The notes under the pieces were generated by a model. That model was given only the letters and a program-made list of their open reading frames with translations. It was not told the DNA's origin and made no database searches. From contig NZ_JAENJH010000001.1 in assembly GCF_016595675.1 (NCBI RefSeq), forward strand, positions 310,001-374,000: a stretch of 64,000 nucleotides of DNA, in the 5' to 3' direction. Made by a program: the position numbers and the translations under genes. The stretch is from Prauserella cavernicola (GTDB lineage Bacteria; Actinomycetota; Actinomycetes; Mycobacteriales; Pseudonocardiaceae). Shown here in pieces: positions 50,776 through 59,878 of the stretch (the stretch's first letter is position 1; each line of letters begins with the position of its first letter).

Positions 50776-51783
50776 CTAGACGGTGAGCAGCTCGTCGAGC
50801 AGGTCCTGCATCGTGACCAGCCCGAGCAGCTCGTCGCCGTCCTGCACGATCGCCAGGTGATCGCGCCGCTCCCGCATCGTCGTCAACGCCGTGTGCACGG
50901 GCGTGTCGGCGGGCAGGGTCTGCGCGGGGCGCATCAGGTCGGCCGCCGTCGTGCCCGCGGGCTCGGCCAGCGTGTCCCGCACGTGGACCACACCGATCGC
51001 CGCGGCGCCACCGCCGTACACGACCAGCCTCAGGTGGCCACTCGTGCGCGAGGCCTCCTGGACCTCGGCCACGGTCGCCGTGGGCGCCACCGAGATGACG
51101 TCCTCCCTCGGAGCCATGACGTCGCGGACCCGGTGCGAGCCGAGATCCAGCGCCGTCGACAGCTGCTCGTGCGTGGGCGCGTCGAGCGAGCCAGCCTGAA
51201 CCGAGTGATCCACGAGCTGGCGCAGGTCATCGGGCGTGCGGCCCGCGCTGACCTCGTCGACCGCCTCGACCCCGACCTTGTGCAGGCACCAGTTGGCCAC
51301 CCCGTTCAGCGCGATCAGCAGCGGTCTCGTGAACCACATGAAGATCCGCATCGGGACGGCCAGCATGGTCGCCGACCGCTCGGGGTGCGCGATGGCCCAC
51401 GACTTCGGAGCCATCTCGCCCACCACGAGGTGCAGGAACGTCACCACAACCAGCGACAGCACGAACGCGATCACGTCCGCCGTCGCCATCGGCAGGCCCC
51501 AGCTCTCCATCACCGGGGTCAGCATCTGGTGCACGGCGGGCTTGGCCACCGCACCCAGGCCGAGCGTGCACAGCGTGATGCCAAGCTGCGAACCCGCCAG
51601 GAGCAGCGACAGCTCCCGCGCGCTCGCGAGCGCCGCCCGTGCCGACCGGCTCGACTCCGCCGCGTCCTCCAGCCGGTAGCGCCTCGCGGCGACGAGCGCG
51701 AACTCGATCGCCACGAAGAACGCGCTGAGCGCGATGATCGCCGCGGCGATGGTCATCGCGAGCCATGGACTCAGGTTGCTCAC
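50776..51783 (-). CDS. CNNM/CorC-type transporter-like protein with CBS pair (second gene)
   Basis: 335 residues. Residues 1-180: CNNM (DUF21) membrane domain with about four segments (AFFVAIEFALVAARRYRLEDA, QLGITLCTLGLGAVAKPAV, VVTFLHLVVGEMAPKSWAI). Residues about 205-335: two CBS motifs (RVRDVMAPREDVISVAPTATVAEV, ADLMRPAQTLPADTPVHTAL). No C-terminal CorC_HlyC domain, unlike its neighbour. Family members export Mg2+ or bind it through the DUF21 domain. GTG 51783 overlaps the upstream stop (GTGA), so the two CNNM proteins are made together and may pair as a heterodimer. Confidence 0.88.
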   Translation of the reverse strand: MSNLSPWLAMTIAAAIIALSAFFVAIEFALVAARRYRLEDAAESSRSARAALASARELSLLLAGSQLGITLCTLGLGAVAKPAVHQMLTPVMESWGLPMATADVIAFVLSLVVVTFLHLVVGEMAPKSWAIAHPERSATMLAVPMRIFMWFTRPLLIALNGVANWCLHKVGVEAVDEVSAGRTPDDLRQLVDHSVQAGSLDAPTHEQLSTALDLGSHRVRDVMAPREDVISVAPTATVAEVQEASRTSGHLRLVVYGGGAAAIGVVHVRDTLAEPAGTTAADLMRPAQTLPADTPVHTALTTMRERRDHLAIVQDGDELLGLVTMQDLLDELLTV

Positions 51784-53150
51784 TGGTCCACCTCCTCGGC
51801 GCTGTACTCGTGTTCCTCGAGCCGCAGCCGCACCGTCTCGGGCACGTGCCGGTCGACCTCGCCGACGGTCATCGACAGCAGCCTCGTGGGCTCGTCGTCC
51901 TCGGCGCCGGGCCTGCGGGGCAGCGTGATGGTCACGCTCTCGCCCGGCTCCGGCAGCGTGCCCAGTTCGGTGATCACCAGGCCGCCGATGGTCTCGTAGT
52001 CGCCGTGCGGGAGGTCGTGCCCGATGAGGCGCTCGACCTCGTCGATGTGCACGATGCCCGCGACCTGCCAGCTGTCGTCGGCCAGTCGCGTCGCCACGTC
52101 ACCCGCGGGGTCGTGCTCGTCGGCGATCTCGCCCACGAGCTCCTCGGCGACGTCCTCCACGGTGATCACACCGGCGAGGCCGCCGTACTCGTCGACGACA
52201 CACGCGATCTGCTCGCCTGCCTCCCGCAGTTGCGTGAGCACCTGCCGCAGCGGCAGCGAGGAGGGCACCATCACCGGTTCCCTCGCGATCTCGGTGACCC
52301 GGCGGGTGCTGCGCTCGGCGGGCGTCAGCGCCAGCACGTCGCGCAGGCACACGATGCCGCGCACGTCGTCGATGCCGTCGCCGAGAACCGGGTACCTCGA
52401 GTGCCCCGACGCCATGCGCTCCACGACCTCGGTGACCGTGGCCGTGCCGGGCACGGTCGCGACGCGGGGGCGGGGAATCATGGCGTGTTCCGCTGTGCGC
52501 TCGTGCAGGTCGAGCACCCGGTCGAGCAAAGTGGACAGCTCGTCGGGCAGGTCGCCCGTGCGCCGCGACTCGTCCACGATGCGCTCGAGGTCACGCGGGG
52601 TCGCCGCGTGCTCGACGTCGTGGACGGGTTCGATGCGCACGGCCTTGAGCAGCAGGTTCGACGCCGCGTCGAACAGCTTGATCAGCCAGCCGAACGCCGC
52701 GAGATACACGTTCGTCGACCACGCCAGCCAGCGGGCGACCGGTTCGGGACGGGAGATGGCGAGGTTCTTCGGGAACAGCTCCCCGAAGACCATCTGCACC
52801 ACGGTGGAGAACAGCAGCGCCAGCGCGATGCCGATGCCGACACCGACCGACTGGGAGACTCCGACGCCGCCGAGCAGCTGGCCGATCCCGTTACCGATCA
52901 GTGGTTCGGCGACGTAGCCGACCAGCAGGCCGGTGACGGTGATGCCCAACTGTGCCCCGGAGAGCATGAACGACGTGCGTTTGGTGATGGTCAGAGCGCG
53001 TTCGGCGCCGGAATCACCGGCGGAGGCGCGGGCCTTGAGGCGGGAACGGTCCACGGCCATGTAGGCGAACTCCTGCGCGACGAAATATCCCGTCGCGGCT
53101 GTGAGCAGGAGAACCACGAGCATGCCGAGGAGAATGTTGACCACGATCAT
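51780..53150 (-). CDS. CNNM/CorC-type transporter-like protein with CBS and CorC_HlyC domains
   Basis: 456 residues. DUF21 domain about 1-185 (GYFVAQEFAYMAVDRSRLKARA, QLGITVTGLLVGYVAEPLIG, VQMVFGELFPKNLAISRPE), CBS pair about 215-340 (AEHAMIPRPRVATVPGTATVTEVVERMASGHSRYPV; IACVVDEYGGLAGVITVEDVAEELVGEI), then the CorC_HlyC domain (about 350-445) with HGDYETIGGLVI. Probably moves or senses Mg2+ or Co2+. ATG 53150. A long nested hairpin lies in the 167 bases upstream. Confidence 0.9.
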   Translation of the reverse strand: MIVVNILLGMLVVLLLTAATGYFVAQEFAYMAVDRSRLKARASAGDSGAERALTITKRTSFMLSGAQLGITVTGLLVGYVAEPLIGNGIGQLLGGVGVSQSVGVGIGIALALLFSTVVQMVFGELFPKNLAISRPEPVARWLAWSTNVYLAAFGWLIKLFDAASNLLLKAVRIEPVHDVEHAATPRDLERIVDESRRTGDLPDELSTLLDRVLDLHERTAEHAMIPRPRVATVPGTATVTEVVERMASGHSRYPVLGDGIDDVRGIVCLRDVLALTPAERSTRRVTEIAREPVMVPSSLPLRQVLTQLREAGEQIACVVDEYGGLAGVITVEDVAEELVGEIADEHDPAGDVATRLADDSWQVAGIVHIDEVERLIGHDLPHGDYETIGGLVITELGTLPEPGESVTITLPRRPGAEDDEPTRLLSMTVGEVDRHVPETVRLRLEEHEYSAEEVDQ

Positions 53151-53194
53151 CGCGTCATCACCAGCTTACGGAGCGTGGTGGCGACGCGGACGGT

Positions 53195-53282
53195 ACTTCG
53201 GGAGGGGTCCATTGTCCTCTCGTCAGGAAGATGAGCCGGAATTGTCCGCTACTCATATCACGAGCGAACCCCTCCCGGAAGT
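53195..53282 (-). other. Long nested hairpin between desaturase stop and CNNM start
   Basis: Arms 53195-53208 and 53268-53282 pair over 14 bp with one bulged G (core CGGGAGGGGT / ACCCCTCCCG). Inside, further nested pairs line up on the minus strand: CTCGT/ACGAG, ATGAG/CTCAT and CGG/CCG around an ACAATT loop. The RNA made from the minus strand would fold into one extended rod 45 bases before the CNNM start and 36 bases after the desaturase stop. It can be a structured leader controlling the CNNM pair or a terminator of the desaturase gene. No T-run follows. I do not recognise a known riboswitch consensus. Confidence 0.6.
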
Positions 53283-53317
53283 TCCGCCATGCCACTGGAT
53301 GTGGCGTGCGTCAACTC

Positions 53318-54364
53318 TCAGCGGAGTGGTGCGCCCGTGTCGTGCATGTGTCTGAGCGCCTCACGATAGGACGCGAACAGACCCGTCTCATGGTAGGGCA
53401 CCCCGAGCTCCGCGCAGTAGTCACGCACGATCGGTCGCGCTTTGCGCAGGTGCACGGACGGCATGGCGGGGAACAGGTGGTGCTCGATCTGGTAGTTGAG
53501 CCCGCCGAGTGCCACGTCGATGAACCGGCCGCCCAGTACGTTGCGGGAGGTGAGCACCTGCTTGCGGAAGAAGTCGGGCTGGGCGTCGCCCGAGAACATG
53601 GGCATTCCCTTGTGGTTCGGGGCGAAGATCGATCCCATGTAGACGCCCCACAGTCCTTGGTGGACGAGGATGAACAGGACCGCCTTGCCGGGGGAGAGCA
53701 CCAGGAACACCGCGGCGAGGTAGGCCACGACGTGGGTGCTCAGCAGCACCGCCTCCAGGCCCCGGCGCTTCAGGTTGCCCGAGAACAGGGCACGGAAGCC
53801 CGACACATGGAGGTTGAAACCTTCCAACGTCAGCAGCGGGAAGAACAGCCACGCCTGCCTGCGCCCGATGAAGCGGGCTACTCCCGAGCTCGCGCGCGCC
53901 TGGTTCTGCGACCACACGAGGAGGTCGGGCGAGACGTCGGGGTCGAGCTCCTCGTGGTTCGGGTTGGCGTGGTGGCGGGTGTGCTTGTCCATCCACCAGC
54001 CGTAGCTCAGCCCGATGCCGAGGTTGCCCACGAGCAGGCCGGCGAGCTCCGTCGCCCCTCGGCGGCGGGACACCTGGCGGTGGGCGAGGTCGTGGGCGAG
54101 TAGGGCGACCTGTCCGAACAGGACGGCGAGCGCGGCGGCGAGCAGCAGCTGCCACCACGAGTCGCCGAGCGCGAAGAAGGCCACCCACGCCCCTGCGAAG
54201 AGCCCGCCGACAGTGGCGAAGCGCACAACGTAGTACCCGGGTCTGCGACGCAGGAGTCCGGCTTCCGAGATCCGCTGGGACAGGCGCGCGTAGTCGCCGC
54301 CCCGCTGGGCGCGGCCCTCGGGCCGCGCGATGTCGTCGATGCTCACCTGACAGAGTCTGCTCAT
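53318..54364 (-). CDS. Membrane fatty acid (acyl) desaturase
   Basis: 348 residues. The three His boxes of the non-haem di-iron desaturases are all present: HDLAHRQ near 91, HTRHHANPNH near 127 and QIEHHLFP near 293. Four hydrophobic stretches fit the usual membrane plan. It inserts a double bond into a fatty acyl chain using O2 and an electron donor; the QIEHH box is typical of the Delta6/DesA3-like front-end branch. ATG 54364. Followed by a long hairpin and the CNNM operon; 53 bases upstream is a TetR gene on the same strand, so co-transcription is possible. Confidence 0.9.
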   Translation of the reverse strand: MSRLCQVSIDDIARPEGRAQRGGDYARLSQRISEAGLLRRRPGYYVVRFATVGGLFAGAWVAFFALGDSWWQLLLAAALAVLFGQVALLAHDLAHRQVSRRRGATELAGLLVGNLGIGLSYGWWMDKHTRHHANPNHEELDPDVSPDLLVWSQNQARASSGVARFIGRRQAWLFFPLLTLEGFNLHVSGFRALFSGNLKRRGLEAVLLSTHVVAYLAAVFLVLSPGKAVLFILVHQGLWGVYMGSIFAPNHKGMPMFSGDAQPDFFRKQVLTSRNVLGGRFIDVALGGLNYQIEHHLFPAMPSVHLRKARPIVRDYCAELGVPYHETGLFASYREALRHMHDTGAPLR

Positions 54365-54417
54365 CGCACTTTCGCGCGGTAATCCCGGGTGCACCCGAAT
54401 CGAGCCGGGGGTCAGCC

Positions 54418-55005
54418 CTACCCCCGCTCCGCGCCGCGCAGCCCTGCGACGACGCGGTCCGTCGTGGCGCTCAGGAACTCGTCGGTCACCGGCTCGCCGG
54501 TGACCAGCACGCGGAAGTACGGCGGCCCGAGCACGGCCTCGATCACCTCGCGGGGTTCGACCGCGGCGATCTCGCCCCTGGCCACGGCCCGTTCGACGAC
54601 CTCGCCATCGACGGCGAGCCGCTCTGCCCAGAACGCGCGGCTCGCCGCGGCGACGGTCGCGTCGTGCGGCGCCAGTGCCGCCACCGTGCGGACGACGGCC
54701 TGGACCTCGGGGGTGGCCAGGTTCGCGATCGCCGCGCGAGCCAGCGCGAGCAGGTCGTCCCGGAGGGAGCCGGTGTCGGGAATGGGGACCGCCGCCTGCG
54801 CGCGGGCGCGCATCGCGTCGTGGAGCAGTGCTTCCCGGGTGCCCCAGCGGCGGTAGACGGTCGTCTTGTGCACTCCGGCCCGGTGGGCGACCGCGTCGAG
54901 AGTCAGGCCGTGGTAGCCGGACGCGACGAGTTCGGCCAGCGCCGCGGCCTGCACGGAGGCCCCGACCTTCGCGCTGCGCCCGCCCGGGCGCGTTGCTCGC
55001 ACCAT
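54418..55005 (-). CDS. TetR-family regulator
   Basis: 195 residues. Helix-turn-helix at about 20-60 (ALAELVASGYHGLTLDAVAHRAGVHKTTVYRRWGTREALLHDAMRA), then the ligand domain. ATG 55005 leaves a short basic N-terminus (MVRATRPGGRSAKVGASVQ). Divergent from the Tat-signal SDR gene and upstream of the desaturase. Two exact copies of a 10-base half-site flank the intergenic region, the likely operator. It probably represses the SDR and perhaps itself and the desaturase. Confidence 0.87.
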   Translation of the reverse strand: MVRATRPGGRSAKVGASVQAAALAELVASGYHGLTLDAVAHRAGVHKTTVYRRWGTREALLHDAMRARAQAAVPIPDTGSLRDDLLALARAAIANLATPEVQAVVRTVAALAPHDATVAAASRAFWAERLAVDGEVVERAVARGEIAAVEPREVIEAVLGPPYFRVLVTGEPVTDEFLSATTDRVVAGLRGAERG

Positions 55006-55017
55006 GAGCGCAGACCC

Positions 55018-55085
55018 TAACGCAACTCGTCGTTGCAGCTGTTCGGAGATTCCGGTAGAGGTTAAAGCGACCAATAGTTGCGTTA
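55018..55085. promoter_or_regulatory. Paired 10-bp inverted half-sites between tetR and SDR
   Basis: TAACGCAACT at 55018-55027 and its exact complement AGTTGCGTTA at 55076-55085, 48 bases apart, each close to one of the two divergent starts. The left copy also overlaps a tighter palindrome GCAAC-TCGTC-GTTGC (55022-55036). Good candidate for binding by the TetR protein with one dimer near each promoter. Confidence 0.6.
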
Positions 55086-55097
55086 AGGGAGGCCGAG

Positions 55098-56009
55098 TTG
55101 CTCGAACACAGGAGACGCACGGTTCTAGGCGGGGCGGCCGGGGTGGGAGCGATCGCGACTCTGACGGCGCTGCCGCGGCGGGCGTCGGCCCAGCAGGGCC
55201 GCACCGGAAGTGCCGGTGGCCGGTTCCAGGGCAAGGTCGTGCTCGTCACCGGAGGCACCTCGGGCATCGGCGAGGCCACTGTGCGCGCCTTCGCCGCCGA
55301 AGGGGCCACAGTCGCGTTCTGCGGCAGGCGCCGGCACCTCGGCAGGCACGTCGAACGCGTCGTGCGCGAAGCCGGGGGACAGGCGGTCTATACCCACGCC
55401 GACGTCCGCGATCCCCGCTCGGTGCAGCGGTTCGTCGATGGGGCCGTGCGCCGCCACGACGGGCTCGACATCGCGTTCAACAACGCCGGCATCCAGTACT
55501 CGGCTCCGCTGCACGAGACCACCCTGGAGCAGTGGGACGACCTCATGAACACCAACGCGCGCGGTGTCTTCCTCGCGATGCGTCATCAGCTGCCGCATCT
55601 GATCGAGCGCGGTGGCGGGCACATCATCGTCAACTCATCCGTCGGCGCCCTCGTCGGCCGCCCCGACCTGTCGCTGTACCAGGCCAGCAAACAGGCCGTC
55701 CAAGCGCTCGTGAAGTCCGCCGCGCTGGAGTACGGCAGGCATGGCGTGCGCGTGAACGCGATCCTGCCCGGCATCACCGACACGGCGATGATCCGCCCGC
55801 CCGACCTGGACGACGCGACGTGGGAACGGGCCAAGGTCGCGCTCGGGGAGCTGAACGTCGACGGGCTCAAGTCCGTCGCCACACCTGATCAGATCGCGGC
55901 CGGTGTGCTGGCGCTGGCGGCCGACGAGTTCGGCTATCTCACCGGCGTCTCGTTGCCGGTCGACGGCGGAATCGCGGCCGGACGGCGGATGCTGCTGCCG
56001 GAGGTGTGA
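55098..56009 (+). CDS. SDR-family dehydrogenase with N-terminal Tat signal
   Basis: 303 residues. After a twin-arginine leader (RRRTVLGGAAGVGAIATLTA then a possible ASA/QQ cleavage site at about 31) comes a classical SDR: VTGGTSGIGEATV (about 50-62), NNAGIQ, catalytic Ser in VNSSVGAL, YQASK with Tyr and Lys, and PGITDTAMIRPP. An SDR with a Tat signal would be folded with its NAD(P) before export. The start is TTG 55098, supported by GGGAGG five bases upstream; without it the leader would be lost. Divergent from a TetR gene. Substrate unknown. Confidence 0.85.
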   Translation: MLEHRRRTVLGGAAGVGAIATLTALPRRASAQQGRTGSAGGRFQGKVVLVTGGTSGIGEATVRAFAAEGATVAFCGRRRHLGRHVERVVREAGGQAVYTHADVRDPRSVQRFVDGAVRRHDGLDIAFNNAGIQYSAPLHETTLEQWDDLMNTNARGVFLAMRHQLPHLIERGGGHIIVNSSVGALVGRPDLSLYQASKQAVQALVKSAALEYGRHGVRVNAILPGITDTAMIRPPDLDDATWERAKVALGELNVDGLKSVATPDQIAAGVLALAADEFGYLTGVSLPVDGGIAAGRRMLLPEV

Positions 56010-56013
56010 CGGC

Positions 56014-58317
56014 TCACGCCGTCGCGATCGGCGGCGGGCGCAGGGAATCCACGGCGGGCAGTGGCCCGTCGAAGCGCTCCACCTGCACGCGTGTGTGCTG
56101 GGCGGCGCAGCCCTGCGCCAGCCGCGACGTCGGGACGTCCGCGATGAGCACGTTCGGGTTGCCGTGCGCGCACAGCGTGCCGCCGGGCCTGCGCGGGTCC
56201 TCCACGGGGGCGAACCACGCGCCGGTGGCCAGCACCACCACGCCGCGCCGCAGCCCGTCGTCGAGCCGCGCGCCTGCCAGGCACGCGCCCCGGTCGGTGA
56301 ACACCCGGACGACGTCGCCCTCGCCGACGCCGCGCTCGGCGGCGTCGGCCGGATGCAGTGTGATGGGCTCCCTGCCTCCGATCTTGGCGCCCTGGCTCGT
56401 CGCTCCGACGTCGCCCTGGCCGTGCAGCCGCGTCCCCGGCTGGTTGGCGATGAGCCACAGTGGATGGTCCTCATCGGACTCCGGCTCCAGCCACGTGGGG
56501 TGGCCGGGGCAGTCCGCGTAGCCGAACCCGGCCACGGCAGGGGAGAACAGCTCGACGCGGCCGCTCGGCGTGTTCAGTGGCGTGCGTTCGGGATCCGCGC
56601 GGAACTCGGCGAAGGGAGTCGGATGCTCGCGCTCGGCCGGCAGGCGCCATTCGCCGTCGGCCCAGAACCGGTCGAAGTCCGGAGCCTCGTGCCCGCTATC
56701 GGCGAGCCGGTCGCGCCACTCGCCGTAGAGGTGCGCGAGCCACTCCCGGGGCGTGCGGCCCTCCGTGAACCGCTGTCCGAGACCGAGGCGCTCGGCGACG
56801 CCGGTGAGGATCGCGTAGTCGTCGCGTGCGTCGGCGAAGGGTTCCAGCACGCGGTGCATCGCGATCACATGCGTGTCGCGGCGGCCGGAGCCGAGGTCCT
56901 CGCGTTCGAGTGTGGTCGTGGCGGGCAGCACGATGTCGGCGTGCCGGGCGGTGGCCGTCCAATGTGTCTCGTGCACCACCACCGTGTCGGGCCTTTCGAA
57001 CGCGCGCCGGAGCCTGGCGAGGTCCTGGTGGTGGTGGAACGGGTTGCCGCCAGCCCAGTACACGAGCCGCAGATCCGGATAGGTGAGTGCGGCGCCGTCG
57101 AAGTCGTAGGACCGGCCGGGGTGCAGCAGGGCGTCGGCGATCCTGGCCACCGGGATGAACGCCGGCACGGGGTTGTGTCCCTGCGGCAGGGTCGGCAGCG
57201 GCAGCAGCGGTCCGTCCTCGCCGACGTGGCCGATCGAGCCGTAGCCGTGGCCGAAGCCGCCGCCCGGCAGTCCGATCTGACCGAGCATGGCGGCCAGCAG
57301 CACTCCGGCCCACACCGGCTGCTCGCCGTGGCGGGTGCGCTGCAGCGACCACGACACCGTCACCAGCGTCCGGCCGGAGGCCATCCGGCGCGCCAGCGTG
57401 CGGATCTCGTCGGCGGGCAGGCCGCAGCGCTCGGCGGCCCACTCCGCGCCCTTCACAGTTCCGTCGCTGCCGAGCAGGTACTCCGCGACGGTGTCGAAGC
57501 CCGTGCAGTGGCTGTCGAGGAACGTGGAGTCGTGCAGGTTCTCGGTGAGCAGCGTGTGCGCCAGCCCCAGCATCAGCGCGACGTCCGAGGCGGGCGCGAC
57601 GGGCAGCCAGCGCGCGTTGGGCGCCGCGGGCACGTCGGAGCCCAGCGGCGTCACCACGGCCAGCTCCACTCCGGACCCGGCCAGCGCGTGCAGCGCCGTC
57701 GCGGTGGCGTGCCCGGTGGTGCCCCCCGGCGTCACCGAGACGTTCTTGAGCGCGAGCCCGCCGAAGGCCACCACCAGGTCGGTGTGCCTGGCGATGGTGT
57801 CCCACGTGTCGGCGCGGTAGAGCACGGTCGCCGCGTCGCCGAGCACGTGCGGCAGCAGCACCGTCGACGTGCCGTGGCTGTAGGTGCCCCGGGACGCGGT
57901 GTAGCCGCCCGCGAGGTTGAGCAGCCGGTGCAGCTGGCTCTGGGTGTGGTGGAAGCGGCCAGCGCTGCCCCAGCCGTAGGAGCCGCCGAAGATCGCCTCG
58001 TTGCCGTGCTCGCGCCGAACCCGGTCGAGCTCGCCCGCAACCAGGTCGAGGGCGGTGTCCCACGAGACCTCGACGAACTCCTCGCGACCGCGGCCCTCAC
58101 CGCGGCCGGGTCCGTGGTCCAGCCAGCCTCGCCGCACGGCGGGAGCGCGCACGCGCGTGGCGTGCCGGACGCTGCCCGCCACGTTGCCGAGCAGCGGCGA
58201 CGGGTTCGCGTCCAGCGGATGGGGCGCGATCTCCAGCTCGCCGGCTTCGGTGGTGCGGGCTCGGTAGGCGCCCCAGTGCGACGTGGTGCTGCGCCAGGTC
58301 CCCGTGCTGCCGGACAT
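56014..58317 (-). CDS. Molybdopterin oxidoreductase, biotin sulfoxide reductase (BisC) type
   Basis: 767 residues, DMSO-reductase family without an N-terminal Fe-S motif and without a Tat signal, like cytoplasmic BisC (about 740-780 residues). The motif IFGGSYGWGSAGRFHH at about 109-124 carries the Mo-ligating Ser of the DMSO/TMAO/biotin-sulfoxide group. Other molybdopterin contacts: GTYSHGTSTVLLPHVLGD, VTPGGTTGH, YWAGGNPFHHHQDL, ETHWTATARHADIVLPATTTLERED and SQGAKIGGREPITLHPADAAERGV. It probably reduces biotin sulfoxide or methionine sulfoxide with NADPH. ATG 58317. Convergent with the SDR gene, four bases apart. Confidence 0.88.
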   Translation of the reverse strand: MSGSTGTWRSTTSHWGAYRARTTEAGELEIAPHPLDANPSPLLGNVAGSVRHATRVRAPAVRRGWLDHGPGRGEGRGREEFVEVSWDTALDLVAGELDRVRREHGNEAIFGGSYGWGSAGRFHHTQSQLHRLLNLAGGYTASRGTYSHGTSTVLLPHVLGDAATVLYRADTWDTIARHTDLVVAFGGLALKNVSVTPGGTTGHATATALHALAGSGVELAVVTPLGSDVPAAPNARWLPVAPASDVALMLGLAHTLLTENLHDSTFLDSHCTGFDTVAEYLLGSDGTVKGAEWAAERCGLPADEIRTLARRMASGRTLVTVSWSLQRTRHGEQPVWAGVLLAAMLGQIGLPGGGFGHGYGSIGHVGEDGPLLPLPTLPQGHNPVPAFIPVARIADALLHPGRSYDFDGAALTYPDLRLVYWAGGNPFHHHQDLARLRRAFERPDTVVVHETHWTATARHADIVLPATTTLEREDLGSGRRDTHVIAMHRVLEPFADARDDYAILTGVAERLGLGQRFTEGRTPREWLAHLYGEWRDRLADSGHEAPDFDRFWADGEWRLPAEREHPTPFAEFRADPERTPLNTPSGRVELFSPAVAGFGYADCPGHPTWLEPESDEDHPLWLIANQPGTRLHGQGDVGATSQGAKIGGREPITLHPADAAERGVGEGDVVRVFTDRGACLAGARLDDGLRRGVVVLATGAWFAPVEDPRRPGGTLCAHGNPNVLIADVPTSRLAQGCAAQHTRVQVERFDGPLPAVDSLRPPPIATA

Positions 58318-58419
58318 CGGGCCACGATAGCCCCGAGCGGACCGGGCCTTTGCCGAACGGCCCGTCGATCTTGATACTCGGGGGGCGTGAGCGGCACGCG
58401 GACGGAGAGTGAGCACGTG

Positions 58420-59175
58420 ATGAGCAAGGTGGCACTGGACAACGACGCCGGCCGGTGGACCCTCACCCTGACCGACCCCGAGCGGCGCAACTGCCTCGAC
58501 GAGCAGATGTGCCGGGAGCTGGGCGAGGCGATCTCGACCGTCGCCGACGACGCCGACGCGAGAACCCTCGTCGTCACCGGTGAGGGCAAGTCCTTCTGCG
58601 CGGGCGCCGACCTGCCCGCCCTCTTCGGTGAGGCGGCGGGACGCTCGGTGGCGGACCTGCGGACCCACCTGCACCGCGTGTACGACAGCTTCCTGCGCCT
58701 GCGCGGGCTCAGCATCCCGACGGTCGCCGCCGTGCAGGGCGCGGCCGTGGGCGCCGGGCTCAACCTGGCGATGGCCTGCGACGTCCGCATCGCGGGACCG
58801 CGTGCGTCGTTCGCGGCGACGTTCTCGAAGATCGGACTGCATCCCGGCGGCGGCTGCACGTGGTTCCTCGTCGACGCGCTCGGCCCGCAGCAGGCGCTCG
58901 CGCTGCTGCTCGACGGTGGCGCACTGGACGGCGAGCAGGCCGTCCGGCAGGGGCTCGCGCTCCAGATGGCCGACGATCCGCTGGCCACGGCGCACGAGAC
59001 CGCGGCGCGGTGGGCCGGGCTCGACCCGGCGCTGGTGCGCGACATCAAGGCCGCCGTGGGCGTCGCGCGCACCGGCGGGTTCGACGCCTCGCTCGAATTC
59101 GAGTCCTGGGCGCAGGCCTCCTCGGCGACCGGCCCCGCGATCCAGGAGGTCGTCGCCAGGTTCCGCAAGTCCTGA
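58420..59175 (+). CDS. Enoyl-CoA hydratase/isomerase family protein
   Basis: 251 residues, crotonase fold: NCLDEQMCRELGEAI, oxyanion loop FCAGADLPALFGEAAG, second oxyanion loop AAVGAGLNLAMACDVRIAG (GAG in place of GGG), FSKIGLHPGGGCTWFLVDALG, where the catalytic-Glu position appears to be changed to His or Gly (usual E-x-x-L-G-L-x-P). Substrate not known; hydratase, isomerase or thioesterase activity is open. Start ATG 58420 is one of several in frame; GTG 58387 would add 11 residues. Confidence 0.82.
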   Translation: MSKVALDNDAGRWTLTLTDPERRNCLDEQMCRELGEAISTVADDADARTLVVTGEGKSFCAGADLPALFGEAAGRSVADLRTHLHRVYDSFLRLRGLSIPTVAAVQGAAVGAGLNLAMACDVRIAGPRASFAATFSKIGLHPGGGCTWFLVDALGPQQALALLLDGGALDGEQAVRQGLALQMADDPLATAHETAARWAGLDPALVRDIKAAVGVARTGGFDASLEFESWAQASSATGPAIQEVVARFRKS

Positions 59176-59194
59176 GGCAAGTCCTCAGGCCGCG

Positions 59195-59749
59195 TCAGCG
59201 ACCGTCGGACCGCAGCGCGATGTCGAGCGTGCGCACGAGCTCGCCCACCCGGCCTCCGCCACCCGGCGCGGCCGGGTACCGGTGCAGGACGCTCACCACG
59301 GTGGCATCGGCCAGGTCGCGGGCACGGTCCAGGTGGGCCGCACCGATCGCGGGGTCGCCGCCAGCGTCGAGTTCGAACGCCCTCGCGGCGTTGCCCGCGG
59401 AGCCGAGGATGTGCAGCACCTGGGTGGCTTTCGCCAGCGGGTGCAGATATCCCGCCGCTCCCGCGTGCCCTGCTGCGCGCGCCGCCTCGGCCGCGGCCCA
59501 CCGGTGCTCGTCCCTGGCGGTGCGGGCCGATCGGTGTGCGTCCAGCGCGGTCACCCGGAGGGCCTTGGTACGGCGGCCTCCCTCGGCGAACGCGGCGGCC
59601 TCGTCGAGTACGGCCCTGGGTCGAGGGTCGTCCGGGTAGTCGCGGTCGAAGAGCGCCACCGCGGGCCGCGCGCATGCCAGCGCGTAGCCCGCGACCGCCC
59701 GCAGCTCGGTCAGGGTCAGCTCGATGTAGAGGTCGTCGTCGGTTGCCAT
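59195..59749 (-). CDS. Imm5-like (putative immunity) family protein
   Basis: 184 residues, all helical. ELTLTELRAVAGYALACARPAVALFDRDYPDDPRPRAVLDEAAAFAEGGRRTKALRVTALDAHRSARTA matches the Imm5-like family, often misnamed exonuclease SbcC in actinobacteria. No toxin gene is adjacent, so an immunity role is not supported by context. ATG 59749 chosen over an open frame upstream. Divergent from dinB, so its promoter region may overlap the SOS box. Confidence 0.65.
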   Translation of the reverse strand: MATDDDLYIELTLTELRAVAGYALACARPAVALFDRDYPDDPRPRAVLDEAAAFAEGGRRTKALRVTALDAHRSARTARDEHRWAAAEAARAAGHAGAAGYLHPLAKATQVLHILGSAGNAARAFELDAGGDPAIGAAHLDRARDLADATVVSVLHRYPAAPGGGGRVGELVRTLDIALRSDGR

Positions 59750-59878
59750 GACATTGACGCTATCGCTGAACGACCGGTGCAAACCTGCGCGCGATCGCCG
59801 CTGGAGAACCACGTCGAAGTCTCAAACCGCGGCCGGCTCCCGCGTCCCGCTCTTCCCGGTTCGTGTCGGTGGGCCATG

